The position numbers and the translations under genes were made by a program. From the NCBI GenBank assembly GCA_963710205.1, contig CAVPZG010000005.1:434001-498000 (forward strand): a stretch of DNA of 64,000 nucleotides, given 5' to 3'. Of the stretch, positions 8,962 through 17,370 are shown in pieces. The notes under the pieces were generated by a model, which searched no databases, had not been told where the DNA came from, and worked only from the letters and a program-made list of their open reading frames with translations. The number at the start of each line of letters is the position of its first letter. The stretch's first letter is position 1. The DNA comes from Pacificimonas sp963710205 (GTDB taxonomy: Bacteria; Pseudomonadota; Alphaproteobacteria; Sphingomonadales; Sphingomonadaceae).

Positions 8962-11637
8962 TTGGACGATAATACCCCCGTCTCCGGCGGCGATAACGAC
9001 GACATCCGCCCCATCGACATCACGGAGGAAATGAAGACCTCCTATCTCGATTACGCCATGAGCGTGATCGTCAGCCGCGCGCTTCCCGACGTACGCGACG
9101 GCCTGAAGCCGGTCCATCGCCGCATCATCTATTCCGCCTATGAATCCGGCTATGTGGCTGGACGTCCTTATCGCAAGTCGGCGCGTATCGTCGGCGACGT
9201 CATGGGTAAGTACCACCCGCACGGCGACAGCGCGATCTACGACGCCCTCGTCCGCATGGCGCAGCCCTGGTCGATGCGCGTCCCGCTGGTCGACGGACAG
9301 GGCAATTTCGGCTCGCAGGATCCCGACGCCGCCGCCGCGATGCGCTACACGGAATCGCGTCTCGAGCGCGTTACCGAGCAGCTGACGACCGACCTCGACA
9401 AGGACACGGTCGACTTCATCGACAATTATGACGGTTCGGAATCAGAACCCGCCGTTCTTCCCGCGCGTTTCCCGAACCTGCTGGTCAACGGCGCCAGCGG
9501 CATCGCCGTCGGCATGGCGACGAACATTCCGCCGCATAATCTTGGCGAGGTCGTGCGCGCCGCGCTCGCCTATATCGACAATCCGGCGATCACGGCCGAG
9601 GAACTGATGGAATTTGTTCCCGCGCCCGATTTCCCGACCGGCGGATTCGTCATGGGCCAGGGCGGCATGAACTCCGCCTATACGACCGGGCGCGGGTCCG
9701 TCATCATGCGCGCGAAAAGCCATGTCGAGGACCGGAAGGGCGACCGCACGTCGCTTGTCCTGACAGAGGTTCCCTTTCAGGTGGGCCTCAGGAATCTGGT
9801 CGAGAAGATCGCCGAGGCGGTCAAGGACAAGCGTATCGAGGGCGTGACCGAGGTGCGCGACGAATCCAACCGCAATGGTGTGCGCGTCGTCCTTGATATC
9901 AAGCGCGAAAACACGCCCGACGTCGTGCTCAACCAGCTTTATCGGCACACACCGGCGCAATCCAGTTTCGCGTTCAACATGCTCGCCATTCGTGGCGGCC
10001 GGCCTGAACTTCTCAACCTGCGCGACATCATCGAGGCCTTCATCCGCTTCCGCGAGGAAGTCATCACCCGCCGTTCGAAATTCGAGCTCGGCAAGGCCCG
10101 CGCCCGTGCCCACATCCTGCTTGGTCTTGTCGTTGCGGTCAGCAATATGGACGAGGTCGTCCGCATCATCCGCGGCGCTGCCAGCCCTGCCATCGCGCGT
10201 GAGGAACTGCTCGCAAAGCACTGGGAAATCGATCAGATCGCGGAATATATCGCCCTTGTTGAGGGTGACGGTGTGCGCGGCGCCGCGGTGGAGGGCGACA
10301 GCTACCAGCTGAGCGATCTGCAGGTGAAGGCGATCCTCGACCTGCGCCTCAACCGTCTGACACAGCTGGGACGGGAGGAAATCGCCGGCGAGCTGAAGGA
10401 AATCAGCTTCACCATCGAGGATCTCCTCGACATCCTGTCGGACCGGGCGCGTCTTTATGGCGTCATGCGCGACGAACTGCAGGTCGTCCTCGACACCTAT
10501 GCCAGCCCGCGTGTCACGGAAATCGTCGCCTATCTGGACGATATCGACGATGAGGACCTGATTGAGCGGGAAGAGATGGTCGTGACGGTCACGCTGACCG
10601 GCTACATCAAGCGTGTTCCCCTCAGCATCTATCGTGCCCAGCGGCGCGGCGGGAAGGGGCGTTCCGGCCTCAACATGAAGGACGAGGATGTCGTCACGCA
10701 GCTGTTCGTGGCCTCCACGCATACGCCCGTGCTGTTCTTCTCGTCCGCGGGCAAGGTTTACCGCCTGAAGACGTGGAAACTGCCGGAGGGAACGCCGCAG
10801 TCACGCGGCCGCGCCATGGCCAACCTGTTGCCGCTTGAAGAGGGCGAAACCATTTCAACCATTCTCCCGCTGCCTGAGAATGAGGATGAATGGGGCGCGC
10901 TAAACGTTATATTCGTAACGAAAAACGGTTCCGCGCGCCGCAATTCCATGGGCGCGTTCACGAACATTCCAACGCGCGGCAAGCTGGCGATCCGCTTCGA
11001 GGATGACAGCGACGATGCGCTCGTCGGCGTGGCGCTCTGCACGGACGATCAGGATGTGTTCCTGGCAACGCGGAACGGCAAGGCGATCCGCTTTGCCTCC
11101 ACCGACGTTCGCAGCTTCACCAGCCGCACGTCGACGGGCGTACGCGCGATCACGTTGAAAAAGGGCGACGAGGTCATGTCGCTCTCGATCATCGACGGCG
11201 ACCGCGATGACGACACGGTCGCGGCCGAAAACATGATCCTGACGGTCAGCGAAAATGGCTATGGCAAGCAAACCAGCAGCACGGAATATCGCCGCATCAA
11301 GCGGGGCGGGCAGGGCGTTGCCAATATCGACATGACGAAAAAGACGGGACCGGTCGTCGCCAGCTTCCCGATCGAGCCCGGCGCGCAGCTGATGCTCGTC
11401 ACCGATCAGGGCAAGATGATCCGCATCCCGACCACCAACGTCCGCGTCACCAGCCGCGCCACGCAGGGCGTCACGCTGTTCAGCGTGGCGAAGAACGAGA
11501 AGATCGTCTCGGCGGCCAAAATCCTCGAAGAGGATGAGGACGAGGATCATAGCGACGACCAGGGCGAGGGCGGAGCGGTCGTCGAAGCGCCTGCCGACGT
11601 GATCGACGCGGAGGTTCCGGATCAGGGCGCGGAATAG
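8962..11637 (+). CDS. gyrA: DNA gyrase subunit A
   Basis: The 891-residue protein is full-length GyrA. The active-site tyrosine is Tyr129 in AAMRYTE. The quinolone-resistance region reads HPHGDSAIYD, with Ser90 and Asp94 at the positions of E. coli Ser83 and Asp87, i.e. the susceptible-type residues. The GyrA-box QRRGGKGRSG near residue 560 identifies gyrase rather than ParC, and six-bladed C-terminal repeats follow. The tail is acidic and poorly conserved. It pairs with GyrB (not in the window) to introduce negative supercoils. The best start is a TTG at 8962, since no ATG gives the conserved N terminus without losing residues; a weak GGCAGGA lies about 11 bases upstream. Confidence 0.96.
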   Translation: MDDNTPVSGGDNDDIRPIDITEEMKTSYLDYAMSVIVSRALPDVRDGLKPVHRRIIYSAYESGYVAGRPYRKSARIVGDVMGKYHPHGDSAIYDALVRMAQPWSMRVPLVDGQGNFGSQDPDAAAAMRYTESRLERVTEQLTTDLDKDTVDFIDNYDGSESEPAVLPARFPNLLVNGASGIAVGMATNIPPHNLGEVVRAALAYIDNPAITAEELMEFVPAPDFPTGGFVMGQGGMNSAYTTGRGSVIMRAKSHVEDRKGDRTSLVLTEVPFQVGLRNLVEKIAEAVKDKRIEGVTEVRDESNRNGVRVVLDIKRENTPDVVLNQLYRHTPAQSSFAFNMLAIRGGRPELLNLRDIIEAFIRFREEVITRRSKFELGKARARAHILLGLVVAVSNMDEVVRIIRGAASPAIAREELLAKHWEIDQIAEYIALVEGDGVRGAAVEGDSYQLSDLQVKAILDLRLNRLTQLGREEIAGELKEISFTIEDLLDILSDRARLYGVMRDELQVVLDTYASPRVTEIVAYLDDIDDEDLIEREEMVVTVTLTGYIKRVPLSIYRAQRRGGKGRSGLNMKDEDVVTQLFVASTHTPVLFFSSAGKVYRLKTWKLPEGTPQSRGRAMANLLPLEEGETISTILPLPENEDEWGALNVIFVTKNGSARRNSMGAFTNIPTRGKLAIRFEDDSDDALVGVALCTDDQDVFLATRNGKAIRFASTDVRSFTSRTSTGVRAITLKKGDEVMSLSIIDGDRDDDTVAAENMILTVSENGYGKQTSSTEYRRIKRGGQGVANIDMTKKTGPVVASFPIEPGAQLMLVTDQGKMIRIPTTNVRVTSRATQGVTLFSVAKNEKIVSAAKILEEDEDEDHSDDQGEGGAVVEAPADVIDAEVPDQGAE

Positions 11638-11719
11638 CCCGTGAAACGGCGATCACATAGGCTCTGAACGGGGATTTCCTGCGGGCTCGCGCATCTGGCG
11701 GGACGACAGGAACGCCCTG

Positions 11720-12691
11720 TCAGCTTCCGTCGCCGCCAGCGCCGTTCGCATCCGCCGCGCCGCCCGCGATCAGCGGGTCCAGCCGGTCGCCCTTCACCAG
11801 CGAAACGCTGGTCGGATAGGGCAGGTCGATATCGCGTTCGGACGCCATCTTGAAAATTGCGGACAGCACGCGCGCCCGCGTCATCACCAGGTCGCGGCGT
11901 TCCGAAAGCACCCACCAGCGCACCCGTAAATTGAACGTGCTGGGCGCCAGTTCCCACGGGAAACATTCAGGTGCGGGGTCGTTCAGGACGCCGGGAACGT
12001 CACGCACGGCCTGACGGAACAGTTCCGCGACTTCCAGCGGGTCCTCGCCATAGCCGATGCCGACGTCATATTCGTCGCGCCGGTGGGCATGCGCCGTGTT
12101 GACGATGACCGCCTTCGTATAGATGTCGCTGTTGGGAATGATGATGCGCCTGCCGTCATAGGTCCGGATCAGCGTCGCACGGCTTTCGATATGTTCGACG
12201 GTTCCCTCGAAATCATCGACGATGATCTGGTCGCCAACCCGGTAGGGACGCCTGATCAGGATCAAGAGGCCGGCGAACAGATTCTGCAGGATGTCCTTGA
12301 AGGCGAAACCGATGGCGATGCCGCCAATGCCAAGCGAGGCGAAAACGTCGGCGGGCTGAACGCTGGGAAACAGGATGGCCGCCGCCATCAGGATCGCCGC
12401 GATGATGAAAATACCGTGGATCAGGGAACCTAGCAGGGTGCCCAGATCGGGCCGCCCCCGCTTTCGTGCCAGCATCGCAATTCCGCGCTTCACAAGCTTG
12501 CCGACCAGCCAGGCCACGAACAGGAAAATGACGGCGGCGATGATGTTGGGGATCGCGGCGTAAAAGCCGTTGACGATGTCCGCCCACTGGCTTGTGACGA
12601 CTTCCGCCGGTTGCCGTATCGCTGTGTCCACGGCACTGTTGCTTGGTTCGGTCTGAATGATTTTGTCCTTCGAAACTGTCTCGTTATGCAA
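11720..12691 (-). CDS. Small-conductance mechanosensitive channel (MscS family)
   Basis: The 323-residue protein has a short polar N terminus, about three hydrophobic helices (roughly residues 45-66, 85-108 and 117-135), then the MscS pore-lining helix with ASLGIGGIAIGFAFKDILQN and the beta domain (residues 145-200, VGDQIIVDDFEGTVEHI). The C-terminal alpha/beta domain ends near LPYPTSVSLV. MscS channels open on membrane stretch and release solutes after hypo-osmotic shock. The gene is convergent with gyrA and transcribed away from the TPR gene. A second, only distantly similar MscS protein lies at 58.1 kb. Confidence 0.92.
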   Translation of the reverse strand: MHNETVSKDKIIQTEPSNSAVDTAIRQPAEVVTSQWADIVNGFYAAIPNIIAAVIFLFVAWLVGKLVKRGIAMLARKRGRPDLGTLLGSLIHGIFIIAAILMAAAILFPSVQPADVFASLGIGGIAIGFAFKDILQNLFAGLLILIRRPYRVGDQIIVDDFEGTVEHIESRATLIRTYDGRRIIIPNSDIYTKAVIVNTAHAHRRDEYDVGIGYGEDPLEVAELFRQAVRDVPGVLNDPAPECFPWELAPSTFNLRVRWWVLSERRDLVMTRARVLSAIFKMASERDIDLPYPTSVSLVKGDRLDPLIAGGAADANGAGGDGS

Positions 12692-12814
12692 CGGACTTCG
12701 GGGCTAAGCGTTTCAATGGTTCAAGACTGGTTCAGCCGACCTACCTATAGTCACAGGCAGGATGTCGGGGTCTTACCCGACCAGTCCAAAAGATAATTAG
12801 GGAGTTACAGACTT

Positions 12815-14095
12815 ATGAAAATGGTATCACAGATCGCTCTCGGCGTGGCACTGGCGTTTGGCGGCCTCACGGCCGTTTCGCTGCCAATGCATGCCGCCCA
12901 GGCGCAGGACCAGGCTGAGCCCTACAAGGCGGATCTTTCCAAGGGCGCGCGCAAGGGCCTTGCCGCAGCGCAGGAAGCCGAGGCCGCCGGTGATTATGCG
13001 GGCGTCGTCGCAGGCGCGCGGGCCGCGCTTGCCGAAGCCAAGACGAACGACGACCGCTATCTGGTCGGGGCGTCCCTCTACAAGGCGGGCCAGAGCCTCA
13101 GCGACGAGGCCCTGCAGCGCGAGGGCCTGACCCTGATGGCGCGCAGCGGTAGTGGATATCTCAATCCGACCCTCACGGAGCAGACCTTCACCGGGGCCGC
13201 GCAGATGGCGGAAAAGGCCGGTGATGTTGCCGAGGCGACGGCGCTTTACAACGAGCTTCTCGCCATCAACCCGAGCAGTGCCGGCGCTACGGCCGGACTT
13301 GCGGAAATGCGCATTCGCCAGGGCGATGTCGCCGGCGGGATCGCGTCGCTGAAATCCTCGATCTCGGCACGGGAAGCCGCCGGAACCAAGGCGGAGGAGG
13401 CATGGTATCGCCGCGCCTTCGTTCTGGCCTTCCAGAACGATCTGAAGACTGAGGTCACGCCGCTCGGCATGATGCTCGTCAATGCCTATCCGACCAAGGA
13501 AAACTGGCGCGATGCGCTGGTGACGACCTATGCCGTCAGCGACTATCGCGACGAGCAGCTGGTCGATCTGTTTCGCCTGATGGATGAAACGGGCGCTCTC
13601 GAGCGTCGTTTCTATCTCGAATATGCCAATTACATGTTCGAGAAGGGCTTTCCGGGCGAGGCCAGCAAAATTCTCGACCAGGGGATTGCTTCTGGCGAAC
13701 TCGATGCCAACAACGGCACGGTCAAGGAACTGAAGACGCTTTCCAGCGGCCGCGTGTCCGCCGACCGGGCGGAACTTCCGGATCTCGCCAAGGAGGCTGC
13801 GGGAGAGGCTAACGGCAAGCTGGCCGCAAGCACCGGCAACGCGTTTCTTGGCTATGGTGAAAATGCCGAGGCCGCCCGTCTGTTCAAACTCGCGCTCGAA
13901 AAGGGCGGTGTGGATGCGGACGAGGTCAATACACGGCTTGGCATCGCGTTGATGCGAAGCGGTGACAAGGCCGGCGCGAAGGCGGCTTTCGATGCCGTTA
14001 CCGGCGCGCGTAAGCCGATCGCCGGTTACTGGACCGCCTATATGGACAAGGGCGCTGCCACGGCTGCGGCGGCACCAGCGCCGACGCAGGGCTGA
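12815..14095 (+). CDS. Exported tetratricopeptide-repeat protein
   Basis: A 426-residue protein with a clear signal peptide (residues 1-31, basic start, hydrophobic core, AQA cleavage site). The rest is Ala/Glu-rich helical hairpins with a TPR pattern, for example AEATALYNELLAINPSSAGA near residue 140 and a final pair near 350-395 (ENAEAARLFKLALEKG). It is probably a periplasmic scaffold; no catalytic motif is visible. Its start is preceded by TTAGGGAGTT, a reasonable ribosome binding site. A strong terminator-like hairpin follows the stop, so it appears to be a single-gene unit. Confidence 0.78.
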   Translation: MKMVSQIALGVALAFGGLTAVSLPMHAAQAQDQAEPYKADLSKGARKGLAAAQEAEAAGDYAGVVAGARAALAEAKTNDDRYLVGASLYKAGQSLSDEALQREGLTLMARSGSGYLNPTLTEQTFTGAAQMAEKAGDVAEATALYNELLAINPSSAGATAGLAEMRIRQGDVAGGIASLKSSISAREAAGTKAEEAWYRRAFVLAFQNDLKTEVTPLGMMLVNAYPTKENWRDALVTTYAVSDYRDEQLVDLFRLMDETGALERRFYLEYANYMFEKGFPGEASKILDQGIASGELDANNGTVKELKTLSSGRVSADRAELPDLAKEAAGEANGKLAASTGNAFLGYGENAEAARLFKLALEKGGVDADEVNTRLGIALMRSGDKAGAKAAFDAVTGARKPIAGYWTAYMDKGAATAAAAPAPTQG

Positions 14096-14120
14096 CGGTC
14101 GGCAGCTTCTCCAGCCACGG

Positions 14121-14150
14121 GGGGCGGTGACGTTGTCGCCGCCCCTTTTT
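14121..14150 (+). terminator. Rho-independent terminator after the TPR gene
   Basis: GGGGCGGTGA pairs with TCGCCGCCCC (one G-T pair) around a five-base loop, followed by TTTTT and, after one C, TTT. It lies 25 bases beyond the TPR stop and isolates the flagellin promoter region from upstream transcription. Confidence 0.8.
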
Positions 14151-14158
14151 CTTTGGTG

Positions 14159-14204
14159 CGGCAGGATCTGCCTGCCCGGCAGATGCTGCCCGGCAGATTC
14201 TGCC
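14159..14204. repeat. Three copies of the 14-bp palindrome CGGCA-N5-TGCC (ftr/FlbD-like)
   Basis: CGGCAGGATCTGCC (14159-14172), CGGCAGATGCTGCC (14177-14190) and CGGCAGATTCTGCC (14191-14204) are near-identical partial palindromes. Their centres lie about 145-175 bases upstream of the predicted start of transcription of the first flagellin gene. The same element recurs at 15.56 kb and 45.43 kb near the other sigma-54 promoters. By analogy with Caulobacter ftr elements they are probably sites for the activator FlbD. The factor is inferred. Confidence 0.7.
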
Positions 14205-14314
14205 CCGCTCTGGTAAAGTCCTGATTTACCATATGGTCAGGCAAGCGCCGCTTCCGAAAACTCCCTTATTCCCATGCAGGTTAAGCCGGTAAACGGCTGC
14301 GAAACCATGGCAGT

Positions 14315-14330
14315 TGGCATGGTCCGTGCG
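14315..14330 (+). promoter_or_regulatory. Sigma-54 promoter for the first flagellin gene
   Basis: TGGCATGGTCCGTGCG has the -24 GG and -12 GC at the exact sigma-54 spacing (consensus TGGCACG-N4-TTGCW), with three deviations from consensus. It lies about 80 bases before the flagellin ATG and downstream of three enhancer-like palindromes. Confidence 0.62.
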
Positions 14331-14408
14331 AAGGGTCCGCCGGGACAAGAATGTCCTGCCGGCCGAATGCCGGGCACATCATTCCCTTAGAATAAGGAAC
14401 ACGAAATC

Positions 14409-15233
14409 ATGGCCATGTCCATCAATACCAATGTCGCTGCAATGACGGCGCTCCAGAACCTCACGAAGACCAATTTCCAGCTCGACCGTACGGAAAACCG
14501 TATCTCCACGGGCCTGAAGATCGCGGGCGCGAAAGACAACGCCGCCTATTATGCGATCGCGCAGAACATGCGTGCCGAAGTTGCCGGCCTTTCCGCCGCC
14601 ACCAATTCCATCCAGCGCGCCCGTTCCACCGTTGACGTCGCGCTGACCGCCCTCGACAGCATCCAGGACCTGATGGTCGAGATGAAGAACAAGGCCGTCG
14701 CCGCTTCCGACACCGGTCTCGACGCGAAATCGCGCGCTTCGCTGGTGAAGGACTTCAACAGCCTGTGGCAGCAGGCAATTGATCTCGCCAACTCCGCATC
14801 CTTCAACGGCACGAACCTCCTCAAGGCTTCGCCTGACAGCGTATCGGCGATCCTCAACGGAAACGCATCGAAGACGCTGGCCGTCGCCGGCTCCAGCGTG
14901 AGCGCCGCGATCACGACGTCGCGTACCCTCGATCCGGCGACCGCGACCGCGGCGCAACTTGGCGCCCAGATCGCGCTCGTGAACGCCAGCATCGACAATC
15001 TGGCCGCCACGCAGTCGACGTTCGGCAACGCCTCGCGCCGCCTCGAAACGCAGCTCAGCTTCAATGCAAAGCTGTCGGACGCCACCGAGGCCGGTATCGG
15101 CAACCTCGTCGATGCCGACATCGCCCGCGAAAGCGCGAAGCTGCAGGCACTCCAGATCAAGCAGCAGCTCGGCCTGCAGGCCCTGTCGATCGCGAATTCG
15201 CGTCCGCAGTCCATCCTGGCGCTCTTCCAGTAA
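14409..15233 (+). CDS. Flagellin
   Basis: A 274-residue flagellin with the conserved D0/D1 ends: SINTNVAAMTALQNLTKTN at the N terminus and ADIARESAKLQALQIKQQLG near the C terminus, ending in SILALFQ. The central variable region is very short (about residues 150-195), as in many alphaproteobacterial flagellins. The filament subunit is exported through the flagellar type III system. Either Met1 (14409) or Met3 could be the start; AAGGA lies about ten bases before Met1. A sigma-54 promoter precedes it. It is only partly similar to the second flagellin at 15.7 kb, so the filament may be mixed. Confidence 0.95.
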   Translation: MAMSINTNVAAMTALQNLTKTNFQLDRTENRISTGLKIAGAKDNAAYYAIAQNMRAEVAGLSAATNSIQRARSTVDVALTALDSIQDLMVEMKNKAVAASDTGLDAKSRASLVKDFNSLWQQAIDLANSASFNGTNLLKASPDSVSAILNGNASKTLAVAGSSVSAAITTSRTLDPATATAAQLGAQIALVNASIDNLAATQSTFGNASRRLETQLSFNAKLSDATEAGIGNLVDADIARESAKLQALQIKQQLGLQALSIANSRPQSILALFQ

Positions 15234-15250
15234 GACGCTGACGGGGGTCC

Positions 15251-15278
15251 GGGCGGCGTGCCATCTGACGCGCCGCCC
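15251..15278 (+). terminator. Hairpin between flagellin and the FlaG-like gene
   Basis: GGGCGGCG (15251-15258) pairs perfectly with CGCCGCCC (15271-15278) around a 12-base loop. Only two T residues follow, so it may act as a weak terminator or as an mRNA-stabilising end for the abundant flagellin transcript. Confidence 0.5.
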
Positions 15279-15304
15279 TTCCCATCACCCAGAGGAAAAG
15301 GATC

Positions 15305-15553
15305 ATGCTAGACCGTATCGCTTCTCCCTCCATCGCCCTGGTACAGCCGCGCCAGCCCGGCCCGCCGCCCGAAGCGCGGCCCGACCGGCCCGCCGCGCCC
15401 GCCACCGCGAAAAGCGACCTCGTCGTTCGCAAGGCGCCGAAGTCCGAGCGCTTCATCTATGAATTCCGTGATCCCGACACGGGCAAGCTGACCCGCCAGT
15501 TCCCAAGCGAAGCCTCCCTCGCCATCGGCGCGCTGCTGGATGAAAAGGTCTGA
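15305..15553 (+). CDS. FlaG-like small flagellar protein
   Basis: An 82-residue protein with a disordered Pro/Ala-rich first half. The C-terminal half reads RFIYEFRDPDTGKLTRQFPS, which matches the FlaG pattern of a beta hairpin with D-x-x-T-G followed by R-Q-x-P-x-E. FlaG proteins affect filament length or filament attachment in other bacteria. The gene sits between two flagellin genes on the same strand, with AGAGGAAAAGG as a strong ribosome binding site. Small size makes the family call moderate; the context supports it. Confidence 0.65.
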   Translation: MLDRIASPSIALVQPRQPGPPPEARPDRPAAPATAKSDLVVRKAPKSERFIYEFRDPDTGKLTRQFPSEASLAIGALLDEKV

Positions 15554-15559
15554 CGGACG

Positions 15560-15594
15560 CGGCAGTTCCTGCCACTGATGCGGCAAGAACTGCC
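15560..15594. repeat. Two copies of the CGGCA-N5-TGCC palindrome upstream of the second flagellin
   Basis: CGGCAGTTCCTGCC (15560-15573) and CGGCAAGAACTGCC (15581-15594) lie about 80-100 bases upstream of the predicted transcription start of the second flagellin. They match the three elements before the first flagellin in both sequence and symmetry, consistent with binding of a FlbD-type activator. Confidence 0.7.
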
Positions 15595-15640
15595 TGCCGG
15601 ATAACCCGATCTAAACCTCTCCCCCCTAGGCGCTGCCAAA

Positions 15641-15656
15641 TGGCACGCACATTGCT
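15641..15656 (+). promoter_or_regulatory. Sigma-54 promoter for the second flagellin-flbT-flaF unit
   Basis: TGGCACGCACATTGCT is a perfect match to the sigma-54 consensus TGGCACG-N4-TTGCW, 45 bases before the flagellin ATG. It is the clearest promoter in the window. Confidence 0.92.
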
Positions 15657-15701
15657 CTCCCCGCTTTCCAACCGAAACGATACGCATGGGAGCGCGTCAG
15701 A

Positions 15702-16592
15702 ATGAGCCTTTCCGTTAACACCAACAGCGCCGCGCTGAACGCGCTGCAGATGCTGTCACAGTCCACCCGCCAGCTCGACGAAACGCAGCTGCGCGTGAAC
15801 AGCGGGCTGAAGGTCCGCAGCGCCGCCGACAACGCCGCTGTCTTCGCCATCGCGCAGAACATGCGCGCCGAGCATCGCGGGCTTGAGGCCGTGATGGACA
15901 GCCTCAACCGGTCGCAGTCGGTGCTTGACGTCACCATGGCGGCAACCGAATCCGTTCAGGACATCCTCATCCAGATGCGCGCCAAGGCCGTCGCCGCCGC
16001 CGACGAGGGACTGGATGCGTCCAGCCGCGAGGCGCTGCGCCGCGATTTCAACAGCCTGCGCGACCAGATGCAGGTGATGGTCGGCAACGCCAGCTTCAAC
16101 GGCTCCAACATCATCGACGGCGCGGCGGGCGAGGGGCTGACGGCAATCGTCGCGCCGGACGCTTCGCTGACCATCACGGTCCCGCGGGTCAACCTGCAGC
16201 TGGCCGCATCCGGCACGTCGACCTTCGGACCGCCCGTCCAGGCCGCCGATGGCACCTTCTCCGGCGATTTCATCCATCTCGCCAGCGATTCCAGCTTTGG
16301 CGACGCTGCGGAAGCGCGCGCGCTTATTTCGGCCATCGACGTCTCCATCAAGAATCTCAGCCAGGGCCTCACCGTCTTCGGCGCAGCCTCGAAAACGATC
16401 GAAACCCAGCAGACCTTCGCCGTCAAACTGGGCGACGCCATTGAAAAGGGCATCGGCCAGCTCGTTGATGCCGACATCGCCCGCGAATCCGCGCGTCTTC
16501 AGGCGCTGCAGGTAAAGCAGCAGCTGGGCATCCAGGCGCTGCAGATCGCCAACAGCCAGTCGCAGTCCATCCTGTCGCTGTTCGGGGGCTAG
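15702..16592 (+). CDS. Flagellin
   Basis: A 296-residue flagellin: SVNTNSAALNALQMLSQST at the N terminus, and ADIARESARLQALQVKQQLG with the terminal SILSLFGG at the C terminus. The short central region (about 145-205) differs from that of the first flagellin. It heads a unit with flbT (start six bases after its stop) and flaF, so expression of the subunit and of its post-transcriptional regulators is linked. A consensus sigma-54 promoter is directly upstream. The GAGCGCGTCAGA before the ATG is a weak ribosome binding site. Confidence 0.95.
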   Translation: MSLSVNTNSAALNALQMLSQSTRQLDETQLRVNSGLKVRSAADNAAVFAIAQNMRAEHRGLEAVMDSLNRSQSVLDVTMAATESVQDILIQMRAKAVAAADEGLDASSREALRRDFNSLRDQMQVMVGNASFNGSNIIDGAAGEGLTAIVAPDASLTITVPRVNLQLAASGTSTFGPPVQAADGTFSGDFIHLASDSSFGDAAEARALISAIDVSIKNLSQGLTVFGAASKTIETQQTFAVKLGDAIEKGIGQLVDADIARESARLQALQVKQQLGIQALQIANSQSQSILSLFGG

Positions 16593-16598
16593 GGGCGG

Positions 16599-17024
16599 AT
16601 GGGACTGAAACTCGCTCTCAAGGCCGGCGAACGCTTCGTCGTCAATGGTGCCGTCATGGTGAACGGAGACCGGCGCAGCGTGCTGATCGTCGAAAACCAG
16701 GCCGCCATCCTGCGCGACCGCGACATCATGCAGGCGCACGAAGCGAACACGCCTGCGCGCCGCGTCTATTTCGCGCTGATGTGCGCCTATCTCGATCCGG
16801 AGGAGCGCGCGGAATATCTGCCGCAGTTCTCGGACCTGATGGCGGACTTCCTCGGCGTCATTCTGAACGCCGACATCCGTCAAACCTGCGAGGCCGTTTC
16901 TGACCTCGTCCTCATGGGTGATTATTATCAGGCGCTCACAAAGGTGCGCGCGCTTATCGCCTATGAGGATAAACTGCTGGGAGCAGCCGAACATGTCGCT
17001 GAACGCCTACACGCAGGCGCGTAG
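16599..17024 (+). CDS. flbT: Flagellin synthesis repressor FlbT
   Basis: The 141-residue protein matches FlbT across its length: MGLKLALKAGERFVVNGAV at the start, LRDRDIMQAHEANTPARRVYF near residues 37-58, and a helical end with DYYQALTKVRALIAYEDKLL. In Caulobacter FlbT binds the 5' end of flagellin mRNA and promotes its decay when the hook is unfinished. It follows the flagellin by six bases and overlaps flaF by 32 bases, suggesting coupled translation. FlbT is largely restricted to alphaproteobacteria, which supports the lineage call. Confidence 0.92.
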   Translation: MGLKLALKAGERFVVNGAVMVNGDRRSVLIVENQAAILRDRDIMQAHEANTPARRVYFALMCAYLDPEERAEYLPQFSDLMADFLGVILNADIRQTCEAVSDLVLMGDYYQALTKVRALIAYEDKLLGAAEHVAERLHAGA

Positions 17025-17337
17025 CCGCGCGGAAACGCCGCGCGCCACCGAATATCGCCTCATGGCCGAGGTAACGGGCGCGCTTGCGCAGGCGCAGGCG
17101 CAGGCCCTGAAGGGCGCGGCGCTCGTGCAGGCACTCGACGCCAACCGCCGCCTTTGGAGCGCGCTTGCGTTCGATTGCGGGCAGGAGGGCAACCAGCTGC
17201 CACAATCGCTTCGCGCGCAGATCATTTCGCTCGGCCTCTGGGTGTCGCGCTATGCCAGCGATGTCGCGCGCGGGCACGGCGACATCGACGATCTGATTGA
17301 GGTCAACCGCGCCGTGATGGAGGGCCTCGCGGGCTAG
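16993..17337 (+). CDS. flaF: Flagellar biosynthesis regulator FlaF
   Basis: The 114-residue protein starts MSLNAYTQARSRAETPRA and contains the FlaF hallmark AALVQALDANRRLWSALAFDC, followed by LPQSLRAQIISLGLWVSRY. FlaF and FlbT have opposing effects on flagellin translation in Caulobacter. I start at 16993, which gives the conserved N terminus; longer frames upstream lie within flbT. The 32-base overlap with flbT implies reinitiation or coupling. Confidence 0.9.
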   Translation: MSLNAYTQARSRAETPRATEYRLMAEVTGALAQAQAQALKGAALVQALDANRRLWSALAFDCGQEGNQLPQSLRAQIISLGLWVSRYASDVARGHGDIDDLIEVNRAVMEGLAG

Positions 17338-17370
17338 CGCAGCGCGCGATTTGCCGTATAGGCTGCGGCG

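Noticed and set aside
9442..10722. A 426-codon minus-strand frame opposite gyrA
   Set aside because: It lies wholly inside the conserved gyrA coding region and has no recognisable domain.
15756..16994. A 412-codon minus-strand frame across the second flagellin and flbT
   Set aside because: It is antisense to two firmly identified genes and has a skewed composition.
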